A stretch of DNA of 32,146 nt from JAGOBX01 sp036733285. Its GTDB lineage: Bacteria > JAGOBX01. Numbering within the stretch: the stretch's first letter is position 1; every line of letters begins with the position of its first letter. Both the position numbers and the translations under genes were made by a program. Shown here one piece after another: positions 7,310 through 16,875 of the stretch. The notes beneath the pieces were generated by a model, which searched no databases, had not been told where the DNA came from, and saw only the letters and a program-made list of their open reading frames with translations. The stretch is taken from NCBI GenBank assembly GCA_036733285.1, contig DAINAU010000022.1, positions 1 to 32,146 on the forward strand, in the 5' to 3' direction.

Positions 7310-9034
7310 ATGAAGAGATTAGCAACGACCGTATTAACGATTCTGGTTTTTATTTATTGCATAGAATTGAATTGTTATGAATTAAAGATAGAATGCGGGA
7401 ATACGGGAATAGCGGGACAGGCGGTTAAAGTAAAGATAACCGCGGTAGACGAAGACGGAACTTTAGTTTCGAACGAGAAAGAGAAAATAAATTTAAACGG
7501 AAAACTTCTATTAAAAACCACAGGCGACGATTCCAGACTGGACGTCAGAGAAATTTCAAAATCGGAATTCGATAATGGAACGATAGAGAAAAAAATAGAA
7601 TATCGCGGAACCGGCGTTATTCAATTTGTTCTGATTGATAGGGAAACAGGATATATAGCGAGAAGTTCTTCTATTACTTTTTTACCGGCGCAAGAAAAGT
7701 ATTATAAAAGCGGTTTATTAAGAGGCTCAGTAAAAAAAGCCGGAGAAGAATTTGAAATCGGGATTTCAATTTTTGACGAATACGACAACAAGATATTGTT
7801 GTCGAAATCGAGCATACAAAATATTGAAGCCGGAGATTTTATTATTGAATCAAGATTAAAAGACGTTCCGGAGACAATTGCGGTTAAGGTTTTGAAAATC
7901 AAAAAGGAACAATACGGAGTTGTCGCTACCGTCGCTATAACCGTTTCAGGATTTTATTCGCTGAATATAACCGGGAAAAACGGAAATAATTTTGGGACAG
8001 TAGAAACGGAAATATTAAGCGGTCAGCCTGCAAAAGTCGAGATAAGTTCCGAGACTATAGTAAATTCCGACGCGGTATTGAATTTTGAAATAGGGCTAAT
8101 GGACAAATTTGGAAACGGTATAAATGTGAATCAAGGATTGTTGAAATTCAATTTAACCGATTTGAAAAATCCGGCGATTTCATATAAAACCGAGTATCCT
8201 GAGAAATCGTATATAGCAGATAGAATAAGAATGATACGAGCCGGAAATTATAGAATAGAAGCGGTCTATGAGAATAAGAAAGATAATTTAAAAATTTCAG
8301 GGGAAAGAACGGTTTCGGTTTTGCCGGGCGGAACTGCGACGGTAATCGCGGATTTTTCTGAAATAGATAAAAACAATTACGCGCTAAAACCGTCGTTTAA
8401 ATTTCTTGATAATAATAGAAATCTGATTGGCGATGCGCAATCGAATATTTATTTAAATATTGACGGATACAAATATTTGATTGAAAATGAAATGCTAAAT
8501 AAAGGAAAAATACTGATTGATAAAGATTTGATAAAAAATGCGGGCATAACTGAAACGCCGGATACCGGCAGATTAAATAAAATTATTTGCGCAAAAGCAA
8601 ACGGAACAGCTTATAAAATAATATTGTGCGCGAGCGGAAAAAAGGAACTGAACGCGGCGGTTTCGCCGGACAGAAAGAGCGTAATGATAGATATGAACGG
8701 TTATGTTTATGGAAACCAATCCGATGATATAAAGATTGCGTTCATAGACGATAAGCTTAAAAATTGTATTATTGAAAATAATCAGATTGTAATAAATTTA
8801 AAAAATAAATTTGAGATAACAGAAATAAGAAAAACGAATAATACGAATATAACGACAATCGCTATAAATGTAAGCGAAAAAAGCAATGATAATAGAATTA
8901 TGAACAATAGATTGAATAACATATGCGAATCATACAAGTATAATATAAACGATATTGAAAATCTATTCGCATTAAGATTTGAAAAAATAAAGGATAAAAA
9001 AATTTTAAATAAAATTAGTTTAATTGATAAATAA
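7310..9034 (+). CDS. Secreted multi-domain Ig-like (Big-type) protein
   Basis: A 574-residue protein with a signal peptide (charged MKRLA, hydrophobic core, likely cleavage near residue 22) and no further membrane segment. Most of it reads as successive Ig-like/invasin-type beta domains: turns such as VDEDGT (about 41-46), IFDEYDNK and LMDKFGNG follow the V-x-D-x-x-G-N pattern of bacterial Ig-like groups 1/2. The C-terminal 130 residues may be another beta domain resembling AMIN, but this is weak. It sits between pilP and the secretin gene with gaps of 21 and 19 nt, and the secretin itself contains a similar Ig-like domain. An accessory role in secretin or pilus assembly, or an adhesin using the pilus machinery, is inference. 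Its ribosome site is poor. Confidence 0.65.
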   Translation: MKRLATTVLTILVFIYCIELNCYELKIECGNTGIAGQAVKVKITAVDEDGTLVSNEKEKINLNGKLLLKTTGDDSRLDVREISKSEFDNGTIEKKIEYRGTGVIQFVLIDRETGYIARSSSITFLPAQEKYYKSGLLRGSVKKAGEEFEIGISIFDEYDNKILLSKSSIQNIEAGDFIIESRLKDVPETIAVKVLKIKKEQYGVVATVAITVSGFYSLNITGKNGNNFGTVETEILSGQPAKVEISSETIVNSDAVLNFEIGLMDKFGNGINVNQGLLKFNLTDLKNPAISYKTEYPEKSYIADRIRMIRAGNYRIEAVYENKKDNLKISGERTVSVLPGGTATVIADFSEIDKNNYALKPSFKFLDNNRNLIGDAQSNIYLNIDGYKYLIENEMLNKGKILIDKDLIKNAGITETPDTGRLNKIICAKANGTAYKIILCASGKKELNAAVSPDRKSVMIDMNGYVYGNQSDDIKIAFIDDKLKNCIIENNQIVINLKNKFEITEIRKTNNTNITTIAINVSEKSNDNRIMNNRLNNICESYKYNINDIENLFALRFEKIKDKKILNKISLIDK

Positions 9035-9053
9035 AATCTTTAGGGGGCCATTA

Positions 9054-12000
9054 ATGTTTCGTAAATCAACAATTTTATTCTTAACGATAATTTTTGGAAT
9101 TATGATAGGCGGAAGGGCGTTTGGCGTTTCCAACCAATTATTTGAAATGGGAAAATCATATTACGACTCCGGAAAATACGACGAAGCCGTAACAGTGTTA
9201 AAAAAGGCGTTTGACGAAGATCCGTCAAACGATAGAATACTTGATTTACTTGTCAATGCAATGGTCAAATCAGAAAATCCGCAAGAGAAGAAAGCCGGCG
9301 ATAATCAGATTGAAAATTTAAGCGATCAAAAAAAACAAGTTCAACCCGCGGCAAAATCGACGTTAGACAGAACTGTATTAGAAGGTTTAAAAAACGATGA
9401 ATCCGGCGATGTTAAGCGGGGTTCGTCAAGCGCTTCCGACGCCGCAAATATTTCGAACGCCGACAATTTTCCGGTTTCGGGTTCCGCGGAAAACGCCGGT
9501 ATTCAGGCTAATATACAGGTTCCAAGACAAGGTTCAGTTTATGCTCCGGCCTCAATTAATTATGCCGGCGGAAAAGTAATGGTGTTTGAACAGAGCAAAC
9601 AGAATAAAATAGCGTTTTCAGACAAAGCGGTTATCTCAAAAATTGAAACCGTAGTATTCAGCGATTTAACAAGATTTGTAATAGAAACATCGCAGCCAAT
9701 TAATTTTGTCACTGAAAAATTAACCCATCCCAATATGTTGGTAATAGATTTACTCGACGCCGTAGATAATCTTCCGAGAGGGAAAAATTTTCCTGTGAAC
9801 ATAGGCGTAGTAAAAAAAATCAGGCATTCGCAATACAGAGAAATCCCTGCAAAAACTACAAGAATAGTTATAGATTTAACTAATTGGAATAATGCTTATA
9901 CAAGTTCAAAAATTGATAATAAGATAGTGGTTGATTTGATAAATCCGGTAAATTTGCAGGGAGTAGGACCATCGTCGGTATTAGCCTCGGGTATTAGAAA
10001 TCTTCCGACGGTAAGTTCGGCGGTCACTGAAGATATTGAAATAAAGATAGATTCATACGGGAAAAAGCAAACTGCGGGAGCGGTATGCGAAGAACCTATC
10101 GCGTTAAAAGTTTTGAAAAAAGGTAATCCGGCGGATAATGAAAAAATAATATTGGAATCGTTGACTCCGTTAGCGGGATTTAAATTATTCGATAAAATAA
10201 CCGCGTCCGTAGAATTAACAAGCGACAATAAAGGGCAAATAATAATAAATAATTTTTATTCAAAACCCACGCAAGGGGAGAATCAGATTAGAATTTATTC
10301 ATTGAAGAATAACAAATCCGTAAAAACAATAATCATAGAAAGTTTAACGCCGAAACCTGAGAAAATCGTAAAAATTTCAGGGGACAATCAGAAAGCCAAT
10401 TTGAACAGTTCTAATGAAGAACCTTTTGTAGTCGAGGTTTTAGATAAGAATGGCAATAAAGTCGGCGCCGGAATACCGGTAATATTTTCGACGATAAGCA
10501 AAGGATGTAAAGTTGACGTCAATAACACAAATTCTTTTGACAACGAAGTAGTCGTTATTACGGATAATTTAAGCAGAGCAAAATGCGATAAATTTGAGAT
10601 AGGTTCGGAACCCGGATTAAAAGTTTTAAAAGCGAGCATACTTGTGGATGATCCCGCGGTCATTCCTACAAAATTACTAGTGGCGTCTCAGACAAATTTA
10701 TCAAACGCGGTCGAGACAATAATTCAAGGATTAAAATACGACATATCAAACGATATAAGCGTTATGGTATTTGAAACCGCGGATACGTTTAATTTCAAAA
10801 CAGTAAGAGACGATTTATACGTATCGTTGAAAGAAGGGGGAAATATAGAATTATATCCTCATTTAAACGCTTTATTCGTATCTGATGAAAACGTATTTTT
10901 ATCCGATATTCCTGCAAAAATAATGAATTACGCCAGTTTCAAGATTTCCACAAAAACATTAAGAAGCGTTGATTTTGCGGTAAACGCGACGCCGCGTTTA
11001 GTTACTGTGAATTTCAAAGGCGCGGAATTAATGGATGTAATAAGAACTCTGGCGGAATTGGGAGATTGGAATATAACATATACCGAAGAAGACGTTAAAG
11101 ACAAACAGGTCAATCTGCATTTGATAGACGTTCCGGCTTTGACCGCTCTCGACACAATACTTGATATGAACGATTTAACGAGGGTTCAAGACGGAAATAT
11201 AATGAAAATAGTTTTAAAGTCAAAAGCCGCTGTAAACGCGCTTCCAATCAGACCTGATTATTCCGAAGAAATGGGAATAGGCGACAATTTTATAACTCAG
11301 ATAGTTCCGTTAAATAACGTTGACGGACAAAAATTGTTGACTACGATTTTAGAGTTGAAATCGGAGAACGGCAAAATAAGCTATGAACAAAACACAAACA
11401 GCCTTTTGATTACAGAAAGCAAATCAAAAGTGAAACAGCTTGTTCAGATAATCAAGGCGTTTGATATTTCAGCGAAAACAAGTCAGGAAGATATAAGAAT
11501 ATATAAATTAGTTAACGAGAATCCGTCAAAAATCGGAGAAATATTAGCAAAATTACTTGAGGCTGCGAAAGAGGATATTGAAAAAGCGAAACTTTCTGAA
11601 AAATCCAAAAAAAACGCGACAAAAAAAGAAACGGATAAAACCAAAACTTCCAAAACTGAAACTCCTGAAGCGGCTTCGGCTCAGCCGGCGGCTTTGGATG
11701 GAGCGGGCGGCTTAATCGGGAAATCAGGATGGAGATTAAGCGGCGACGCGAAAATAATACCATACGACGAAAAAATGATACTGTTGATTCAAACTACTGC
11801 CGCGAATCATATAGTTATAGGCTCGCTGATAAAAGATTTGGACAGCAACGCTCAGCGTAAAATCAGAATGTATGATTTGACCGACAAACCGCATATTAAT
11901 CCGAAAAATTTGAAGGATTTAATAATCAATATGAAATCGTTGAAAGCGAATTTACAAAAAGTTGATGAAAAAGACGATTTGTTTATACCGGAAAACGGAT

Positions 12001-15000
12001 TGATAGTTCCTGATAAAAAAGTTACGTTGAAAGAAAGTTCGGTTTTATATTGGGGTCCTGCGATGTATAAGACGATATATCCGAAATATCAGGTTTTTAC
12101 CTCCAGCACAAGATTGCTTGTAATAGGCGACGTTGACGCGTTAAATGAAATAGACAGAGTAATATCAGAACTTCTTGATCATTTTTCTACGGAAACAACT
12201 GATTTTGCGCTTGAGAGTCTTTTATCGCAGGATATGATGACGAAACGTTATACATTACATCATATTGGAATGAAACAGATTGAAGAATATTTCAATTTAA
12301 ACAAATGGGCGATACCAATGTATATAGCCGGATTAGAATCAAAGCAAGGGAAAGAAGATATTATAATTTTAGGCGATAATAATCTGATAACGGACTTCAC
12401 TAAAAAAGTGAAAAGTCTTGATATTGCAGAACTTGCCAACACAAGACTCGACGGGACCGCGGTAGAGGTTTATAAATTAAAGAATGTGAGCGTTACGGAC
12501 GTTATGAATATGAAAGACCAAGTGCTTGTTCCTTTGATGACTGCTGCTGGAAATATAACTCCGATAGAATTTTCTCAGTCGATTATTATTAGAGATAAAA
12601 ATTATAACGTTAATTCGGTAAAAGAGATGCTTGACTTGATTGATAAGAAAAACGTAGAAACAAAACGAATCGCTCTTAAGCATATTACTTCAAAACAGAT
12701 TGAAGAATATTTCAAGGTTATGAATTTTGTATTGCCTTTTTATGTTGGGAATTACGAATCGAAAACCGGCAGAGAAGATATCGCCGTAATAGCTGAAAAA
12801 AGCGTTATAGACGAATTTATAACAAAATTATCGGTTATAGATATTCCTGAACTTGGTCTTGCAAAACTCGATGGAATTACGGTTGAGATTTATACTTTGA
12901 AAAATATTTCGATAGAAGATATTGGGGACGACCAAATGAAAGTGTTGGAAGAAGCGTTGTCAAAGGACGAAAAAGGAACGGAAAAACTGGGTTCGATAAC
13001 CAAAATATTAAATTCCAATTCTTTAATCATTAGAGATAGAATTTACAATGTTAATTCGGTTAAAGACATATTGAAAAAAATAGATAAAGAACGCTCGTTA
13101 GAAAGCGTTATGTCGACCGAGGTTTTGACGATGCGTTATATGGACGCGGCTTCTTTGAAAAATACTTTTAATAATTTTACGAATGTGAAATCAGAAAAGG
13201 GCGAAGTTGTAATCGATTATGTTTCAAATTCCGTAATCGTAAGAGATTATATGCCTAACATAAAAAGGATGAAAGAAATAATTGAAAAATTAGACGAGAG
13301 CGCAAAAAACAGCAATTGGCTTGTAACAAAGGTATTTAATTTAAAATATGCAAATGTTTCCGATAGGATGGAAAAAAACAACGTGAAAGTTACAAAAATA
13401 GAAGAAGTATTTGATGATTTATTCACGAATTCAGTGCTGGCGCTCGATAATAAAGATGGAAAAATGTTCGGAAACGTTGCATATGACGAAAGAACCAATT
13501 CCGTAATAATAACGACATTCAGAAATTTAATGCCTCAAGTAGAAAAACTGATAGCTCAACTTGATAAACGCGAAAAACAGATTATGATAGAAGTATTGAT
13601 AGTTGAACGGGAAGTTTCCAATAGCGACGTGTTGGGATTCAACACAATGTTTGGAGTGGATAGATATACGGCTTTTTCAAATTCCACATCGTCGGAAGCG
13701 GACGCTACTACAGGCAAACCTGTGGACAAAGTTGGTTTTAGCGGATTTGGCGGAGGATTTCAACCTGGCAGAACCGAGGGCGCGGCATTTTGGCTGACAA
13801 TAAACGCAAAACAATTTGCGGCGGCGCTGGATTCATTGAAAACCACCTCGACTGCCGAAGTATTGTCTAATCCTAAAGTATTGACTGTTAATAATCAGCC
13901 GGCTTTTGTTGAACTTAAAGACATTATTCAAACTCCAAAATATGAAAAAGACGAAAATGGAATATTTAAACCTGTCGACCCTGATAAGACAGAAATACCT
14001 TTGTCATTAACAGTAGTGCCGCAAATTAATCAGGATAGAGAAGTTATGTTGACTGTCGATTTGAAAGTATCTACCCTGCCTGCGGATTATGATAAATCGC
14101 TGGGACTTCCGCCTTCGCCTACCGACAGAGTAATAAACAATATGTTTTATATAGCGGATAATCAGACTATAGTAATAGGCGGTATTATAAAAAAAGAAAA
14201 CAGAAACGCCGAATCAAAAGTTCCGCTGCTTGACTTTTTAGAAAAAATACCAATACTCGGCGCTTTGTCAAAAAAGACATCCAAATCTAATTTGAATAAA
14301 GAATTATTGATATTTATAACTCCGCATATCATAGAAGGAACAATACAGACTGAACAGATTTCGAAAAATATTAAAGATAAATACAGCAACATCGTATATA
14401 ATAATTTTTATTTAAATATCGCTTCAAAAAGCGAAATAGCGACATTGTATTTAAATTCTATATACAAAAATCTTCTTGAAAATTTTTATGAAAAAAACAG
14501 AAGACTCGGAAAAGACGATTACAATATCACGAAAGCAACGCCGGCATGGCTTGCAAAAGAGAACGCTCCGGCTTTTGCGGAAGAGCTTGCAAAAGCTATT
14601 ATAAAATACAGGGAACAATTTGGACCGTTCACAAACTACGAACAGATTCAGTTTGTTCAGTTTAATTTTATGAATTTAAATATGAATATTAAAGAGGATT
14701 TATACGCCGAATTGGCAAGTCAAACCACGTTGAATCTGAATATAAATCTCGCGACTTCTGAAGAATTATCGAGAATCAAGGGTTTTACCTATAATATAGC
14801 TCAAAATATTGTAAATGAAAGAAACCGTTTGGGCTATTTCAAGGATAAGAATCAGGCGAGATATTATATAATCAAAAACGGGATACCTTCGATGTATTTC
14901 GATGAATATATCGGAAAAATACTTGTTGTAGGCGATATGAAAGACAAGGACAGCGCTCAAACTCTGAACGATTATAAATATATGACCGAGGATCCGGAAC

Positions 15001-15386
15001 AAGTAAAACCGGAAGACCTCAATATTCCTTTGAAACAGTATCCTGATATTAATTTATATGAAGAAAAAAATTATTATCAGGATAATTATAATACGAATCA
15101 GAATAATGGGACGGAGCTTCCGCCGCTGCCGCCGTTGCCGGAATCGTCAATTTACCGTTCCGGACAAAATTCTTCTTCGGGCATTTTTCCGGCGGGTAAA
15201 ATAAATATTAATTTATCGACTGCAGAGCAATTGCAGAATGAACTCGGAATATCGCGTCTTGACGCTATGCTTATTGTGAAGTATAGGGAAAGAATAGGTT
15301 CTTACTTAACTGTTGAAGAATTAAAGAATGTTTACGGACTTGAAAAGGTTTATGAAACGATAAAAAATAAAATTACCGTAAAATAA
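9054..15386 (+). CDS. pilQ: Giant PilQ-type secretin with C-terminal HhH (ComEA-like) domains
   Basis: A 2110-residue outer-membrane secretin, about three times the usual PilQ length. In order it has a signal peptide (1-24), a TPR-like unit (27-70), an AMIN peptidoglycan-binding domain (about 194-300), an Ig-like domain (about 440-545), STN/N0 (about 648-725), eight or nine N1-like secretin_N modules (about 745-1507) and the secretin barrel (about 1508-1762). The barrel opens with IMIEVLIVERE, contains EVLSNPKVLTVNNQPA and ends with LLIFITPHIIEG. A 348-residue extension follows with three helix-hairpin-helix units sharing the ComEA-like signature (IIKYREQFGPF, IVNERNRLGYF, IVKYRERIGSY) at about 1840, 1910 and 2070. 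I chose the ATG at 9054 with AGGGGG (9042-9047) 6 nt upstream over a TTG at 9024. It forms the outer-membrane gate for pili, and possibly for DNA. Confidence 0.95.
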   Translation: MFRKSTILFLTIIFGIMIGGRAFGVSNQLFEMGKSYYDSGKYDEAVTVLKKAFDEDPSNDRILDLLVNAMVKSENPQEKKAGDNQIENLSDQKKQVQPAAKSTLDRTVLEGLKNDESGDVKRGSSSASDAANISNADNFPVSGSAENAGIQANIQVPRQGSVYAPASINYAGGKVMVFEQSKQNKIAFSDKAVISKIETVVFSDLTRFVIETSQPINFVTEKLTHPNMLVIDLLDAVDNLPRGKNFPVNIGVVKKIRHSQYREIPAKTTRIVIDLTNWNNAYTSSKIDNKIVVDLINPVNLQGVGPSSVLASGIRNLPTVSSAVTEDIEIKIDSYGKKQTAGAVCEEPIALKVLKKGNPADNEKIILESLTPLAGFKLFDKITASVELTSDNKGQIIINNFYSKPTQGENQIRIYSLKNNKSVKTIIIESLTPKPEKIVKISGDNQKANLNSSNEEPFVVEVLDKNGNKVGAGIPVIFSTISKGCKVDVNNTNSFDNEVVVITDNLSRAKCDKFEIGSEPGLKVLKASILVDDPAVIPTKLLVASQTNLSNAVETIIQGLKYDISNDISVMVFETADTFNFKTVRDDLYVSLKEGGNIELYPHLNALFVSDENVFLSDIPAKIMNYASFKISTKTLRSVDFAVNATPRLVTVNFKGAELMDVIRTLAELGDWNITYTEEDVKDKQVNLHLIDVPALTALDTILDMNDLTRVQDGNIMKIVLKSKAAVNALPIRPDYSEEMGIGDNFITQIVPLNNVDGQKLLTTILELKSENGKISYEQNTNSLLITESKSKVKQLVQIIKAFDISAKTSQEDIRIYKLVNENPSKIGEILAKLLEAAKEDIEKAKLSEKSKKNATKKETDKTKTSKTETPEAASAQPAALDGAGGLIGKSGWRLSGDAKIIPYDEKMILLIQTTAANHIVIGSLIKDLDSNAQRKIRMYDLTDKPHINPKNLKDLIINMKSLKANLQKVDEKDDLFIPENGLIVPDKKVTLKESSVLYWGPAMYKTIYPKYQVFTSSTRLLVIGDVDALNEIDRVISELLDHFSTETTDFALESLLSQDMMTKRYTLHHIGMKQIEEYFNLNKWAIPMYIAGLESKQGKEDIIILGDNNLITDFTKKVKSLDIAELANTRLDGTAVEVYKLKNVSVTDVMNMKDQVLVPLMTAAGNITPIEFSQSIIIRDKNYNVNSVKEMLDLIDKKNVETKRIALKHITSKQIEEYFKVMNFVLPFYVGNYESKTGREDIAVIAEKSVIDEFITKLSVIDIPELGLAKLDGITVEIYTLKNISIEDIGDDQMKVLEEALSKDEKGTEKLGSITKILNSNSLIIRDRIYNVNSVKDILKKIDKERSLESVMSTEVLTMRYMDAASLKNTFNNFTNVKSEKGEVVIDYVSNSVIVRDYMPNIKRMKEIIEKLDESAKNSNWLVTKVFNLKYANVSDRMEKNNVKVTKIEEVFDDLFTNSVLALDNKDGKMFGNVAYDERTNSVIITTFRNLMPQVEKLIAQLDKREKQIMIEVLIVEREVSNSDVLGFNTMFGVDRYTAFSNSTSSEADATTGKPVDKVGFSGFGGGFQPGRTEGAAFWLTINAKQFAAALDSLKTTSTAEVLSNPKVLTVNNQPAFVELKDIIQTPKYEKDENGIFKPVDPDKTEIPLSLTVVPQINQDREVMLTVDLKVSTLPADYDKSLGLPPSPTDRVINNMFYIADNQTIVIGGIIKKENRNAESKVPLLDFLEKIPILGALSKKTSKSNLNKELLIFITPHIIEGTIQTEQISKNIKDKYSNIVYNNFYLNIASKSEIATLYLNSIYKNLLENFYEKNRRLGKDDYNITKATPAWLAKENAPAFAEELAKAIIKYREQFGPFTNYEQIQFVQFNFMNLNMNIKEDLYAELASQTTLNLNINLATSEELSRIKGFTYNIAQNIVNERNRLGYFKDKNQARYYIIKNGIPSMYFDEYIGKILVVGDMKDKDSAQTLNDYKYMTEDPEQVKPEDLNIPLKQYPDINLYEEKNYYQDNYNTNQNNGTELPPLPPLPESSIYRSGQNSSSGIFPAGKININLSTAEQLQNELGISRLDAMLIVKYRERIGSYLTVEELKNVYGLEKVYETIKNKITVK
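12240..13080 (+). repeat. Tandem duplication of a secretin_N module pair in pilQ
   Basis: Residues about 1063-1202 and 1203-1345 of the secretin are two copies of one 140-residue block. Both begin TKR, then have KQIEEYF, an ESK-(Q/T)-G-(K/R)-ED segment, a LDI/IDI end, then VEVYKLKNVS or VEIYTLKNIS and NVNSVK. At DNA level 23 nt are identical at 12273-12295 and 12693-12715, a 420-nt offset. Each block contains two N1-like alpha/beta subdomains. Confidence 0.85.
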
Positions 15387-15412
15387 AACTCTAATTAATT
15401 TTTATTTTACGG
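15376..15412. terminator. Perfect 13-bp inverted repeat over the pilQ stop codon
   Basis: CCGTAAAATAAAA (15376-15388) is the exact reverse complement of TTTTATTTTACGG (15400-15412), with an 11-nt loop. The left arm contains the pilQ stop codon TAA (15384-15386). The right arm ends 3 nt before the AGGAA (15416-15420) of the following gene. No T-run follows, so it is not a textbook intrinsic terminator. It may act as a processing or stability hairpin, an attenuator, or a control on translation of the GAF gene. Confidence 0.5.
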
Positions 15413-15426
15413 AATAGGAACTCAAT

Positions 15427-16593
15427 ATGTTCAATTTTAGCAAGTGGATGTTGATTACTATTGGCATACTGATTTTAGTATACTCCATATTAATCATTTT
15501 TATAAGTAAATTCACGATTAATAAAACTCTTATTGAGAAAGAATTATCATACGACATACCAAATCTGATTGCGAATATGAATAACACTCCATTGATTGAA
15601 CAAGATTATTCTACGCTTGAAAAAAATTTGTCTGCGATAAAAAAACTTGCCCCTGATATGAATTTTGCCTATATCTGTTTTCTTGATATGGATAAGAATG
15701 TTATCGCTTCTATGATTTCTGATGAATTAGACGAGAGAATCGTTAAAATAATCACTAAAAAAATTGAGAATTTCAAAGACGCGCTTGTTTATAAAAATGA
15801 GTATAATCTTTATAATGTGGTTATTAAAGAAATAACTTTTACTATAGGCAGTCCCGCGGTTGGTCTTATTAAAATCGGTTATTTATGGGATAATGTTCAG
15901 GCGAAAACAAATGTGATTCAATTCGCTTTGCTTTCGGTTACAGTAGTGGCTTTAATTCTTATGGTAATCATAACAATATTTTTGGACAATAAGTTTAAAA
16001 AAGACGTTTCCGATTATATATTTTCCGAGAAAAAGAAAGCTATTGAAATATCTAAACAACACACTTTAAAAGAAATTGAGATTAAACAGCAGGAAAAATT
16101 AAGAAAAACGCTTGAAACGGATTTAACTCAATCTGAAATGTTCATTGTTTTTGAGATGATGAAAGAAAGTATTTTGACGAATAATTTCAACGAAACTATG
16201 GCTATAATCGGGAAATGGCTTTTGAAATTATTCAATTCAAAAAATGTTTTCTTTTATCTTGTTGATGAACATAAACAATTTTTATACGGAGTTTATGGAA
16301 TTGAAGGTTCAAACGTAATAGAAGGCGAAAAAGCATACGAGCAACATATCGTTGTTGGCGAAGGAGAACTCGGACTCGCCGCTCACCATAAGAGTTTAAT
16401 AATCGGAGATATTCCAAGACAGGGTTATTCTTTGTCGGCTCCGCTTATAGCCGCAAACGAAATGTTAATAGGAGGCGTATTTGTATCGAATAAAAACGAG
16501 AATATTAAATTTGACAGCCATGATAAATTATTGGGAAGAATAGTGTTCCCTATAGTTTCGAATATGGCGTTTAGATTTATGCAAAACGCGTAA
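15427..16593 (+). CDS. Membrane receptor with periplasmic sensor and GAF domain
   Basis: A 388-residue protein with a membrane helix at 7-27, a periplasmic domain (28-162), a second helix (163-187), a charged coiled coil (190-235) and a C-terminal GAF domain (about 242-385). The GAF part shows GEGELGLAAHHKSLIIGD and SAPLIAANEMLIGGVFVS, the usual core of the fold. The periplasmic part, with ICFLDMDKNVIAS and SPAVGLIKIGY, resembles a single Cache/PAS-like sensor. No kinase, cyclase, phosphodiesterase or HAMP output follows, so the GAF domain is terminal. It starts 40 nt after pilQ with AGGAA at 15416-15420 and is likely the last gene of the pil operon. Signal input to pilus function is inference; a structural role is possible. 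Confidence 0.7.
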   Translation: MFNFSKWMLITIGILILVYSILIIFISKFTINKTLIEKELSYDIPNLIANMNNTPLIEQDYSTLEKNLSAIKKLAPDMNFAYICFLDMDKNVIASMISDELDERIVKIITKKIENFKDALVYKNEYNLYNVVIKEITFTIGSPAVGLIKIGYLWDNVQAKTNVIQFALLSVTVVALILMVIITIFLDNKFKKDVSDYIFSEKKKAIEISKQHTLKEIEIKQQEKLRKTLETDLTQSEMFIVFEMMKESILTNNFNETMAIIGKWLLKLFNSKNVFFYLVDEHKQFLYGVYGIEGSNVIEGEKAYEQHIVVGEGELGLAAHHKSLIIGDIPRQGYSLSAPLIAANEMLIGGVFVSNKNENIKFDSHDKLLGRIVFPIVSNMAFRFMQNA

Positions 16594-16802
16594 TAACCGC
16601 TAAGTTTATGACGCTTTTTTTGCGCTTTAAATCTGAATTTACTCCTGTTTCAGAGATTATAAAAAATATCGACTGAAACTTTTTTAATGGCCTGATATAA
16701 AAAATATCAAAAAAAGGTTGTTTTTTTTTTTCGAATAAGTAAAATACTCGAACTGTGTTTTGTCAAAGTTTATAACAAGCGAAAAATCAGGTTTTAATTT
16801 CC

Positions 16803-16831
16803 TTGAAAAATTGACAATTCCTAAATAGAAT
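16803..16831 (+). promoter_or_regulatory. Promoter of the rpsF-ssb-rpsR operon
   Basis: TTGAAA (16803-16808), a 17-nt spacer and TAGAAT (16826-16831) lie 44 nt before the rpsF start codon, within a 282-nt gap after the GAF gene. Both boxes are one mismatch from consensus. The rest of the gap holds A/T runs and no gene that I can see. Confidence 0.6.
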
Positions 16832-16875
16832 AAATGGAAGAAAACAGGTCGGAAAATCCGTAGGAGGTTTAGTAA

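Noticed and set aside
9024..9053. TTG start 10 codons upstream for the secretin
   Set aside because: It overlaps the previous gene's end and includes the ribosome site. The ATG at 9054 gives a normal signal peptide and correct spacing.
16811..16836. Promoter using TTGACA at 16811-16816
   Set aside because: No acceptable -10 box stands 15-19 nt downstream. TTGAAA/TAGAAT at 16803-16831 with a 17-nt spacer is better.
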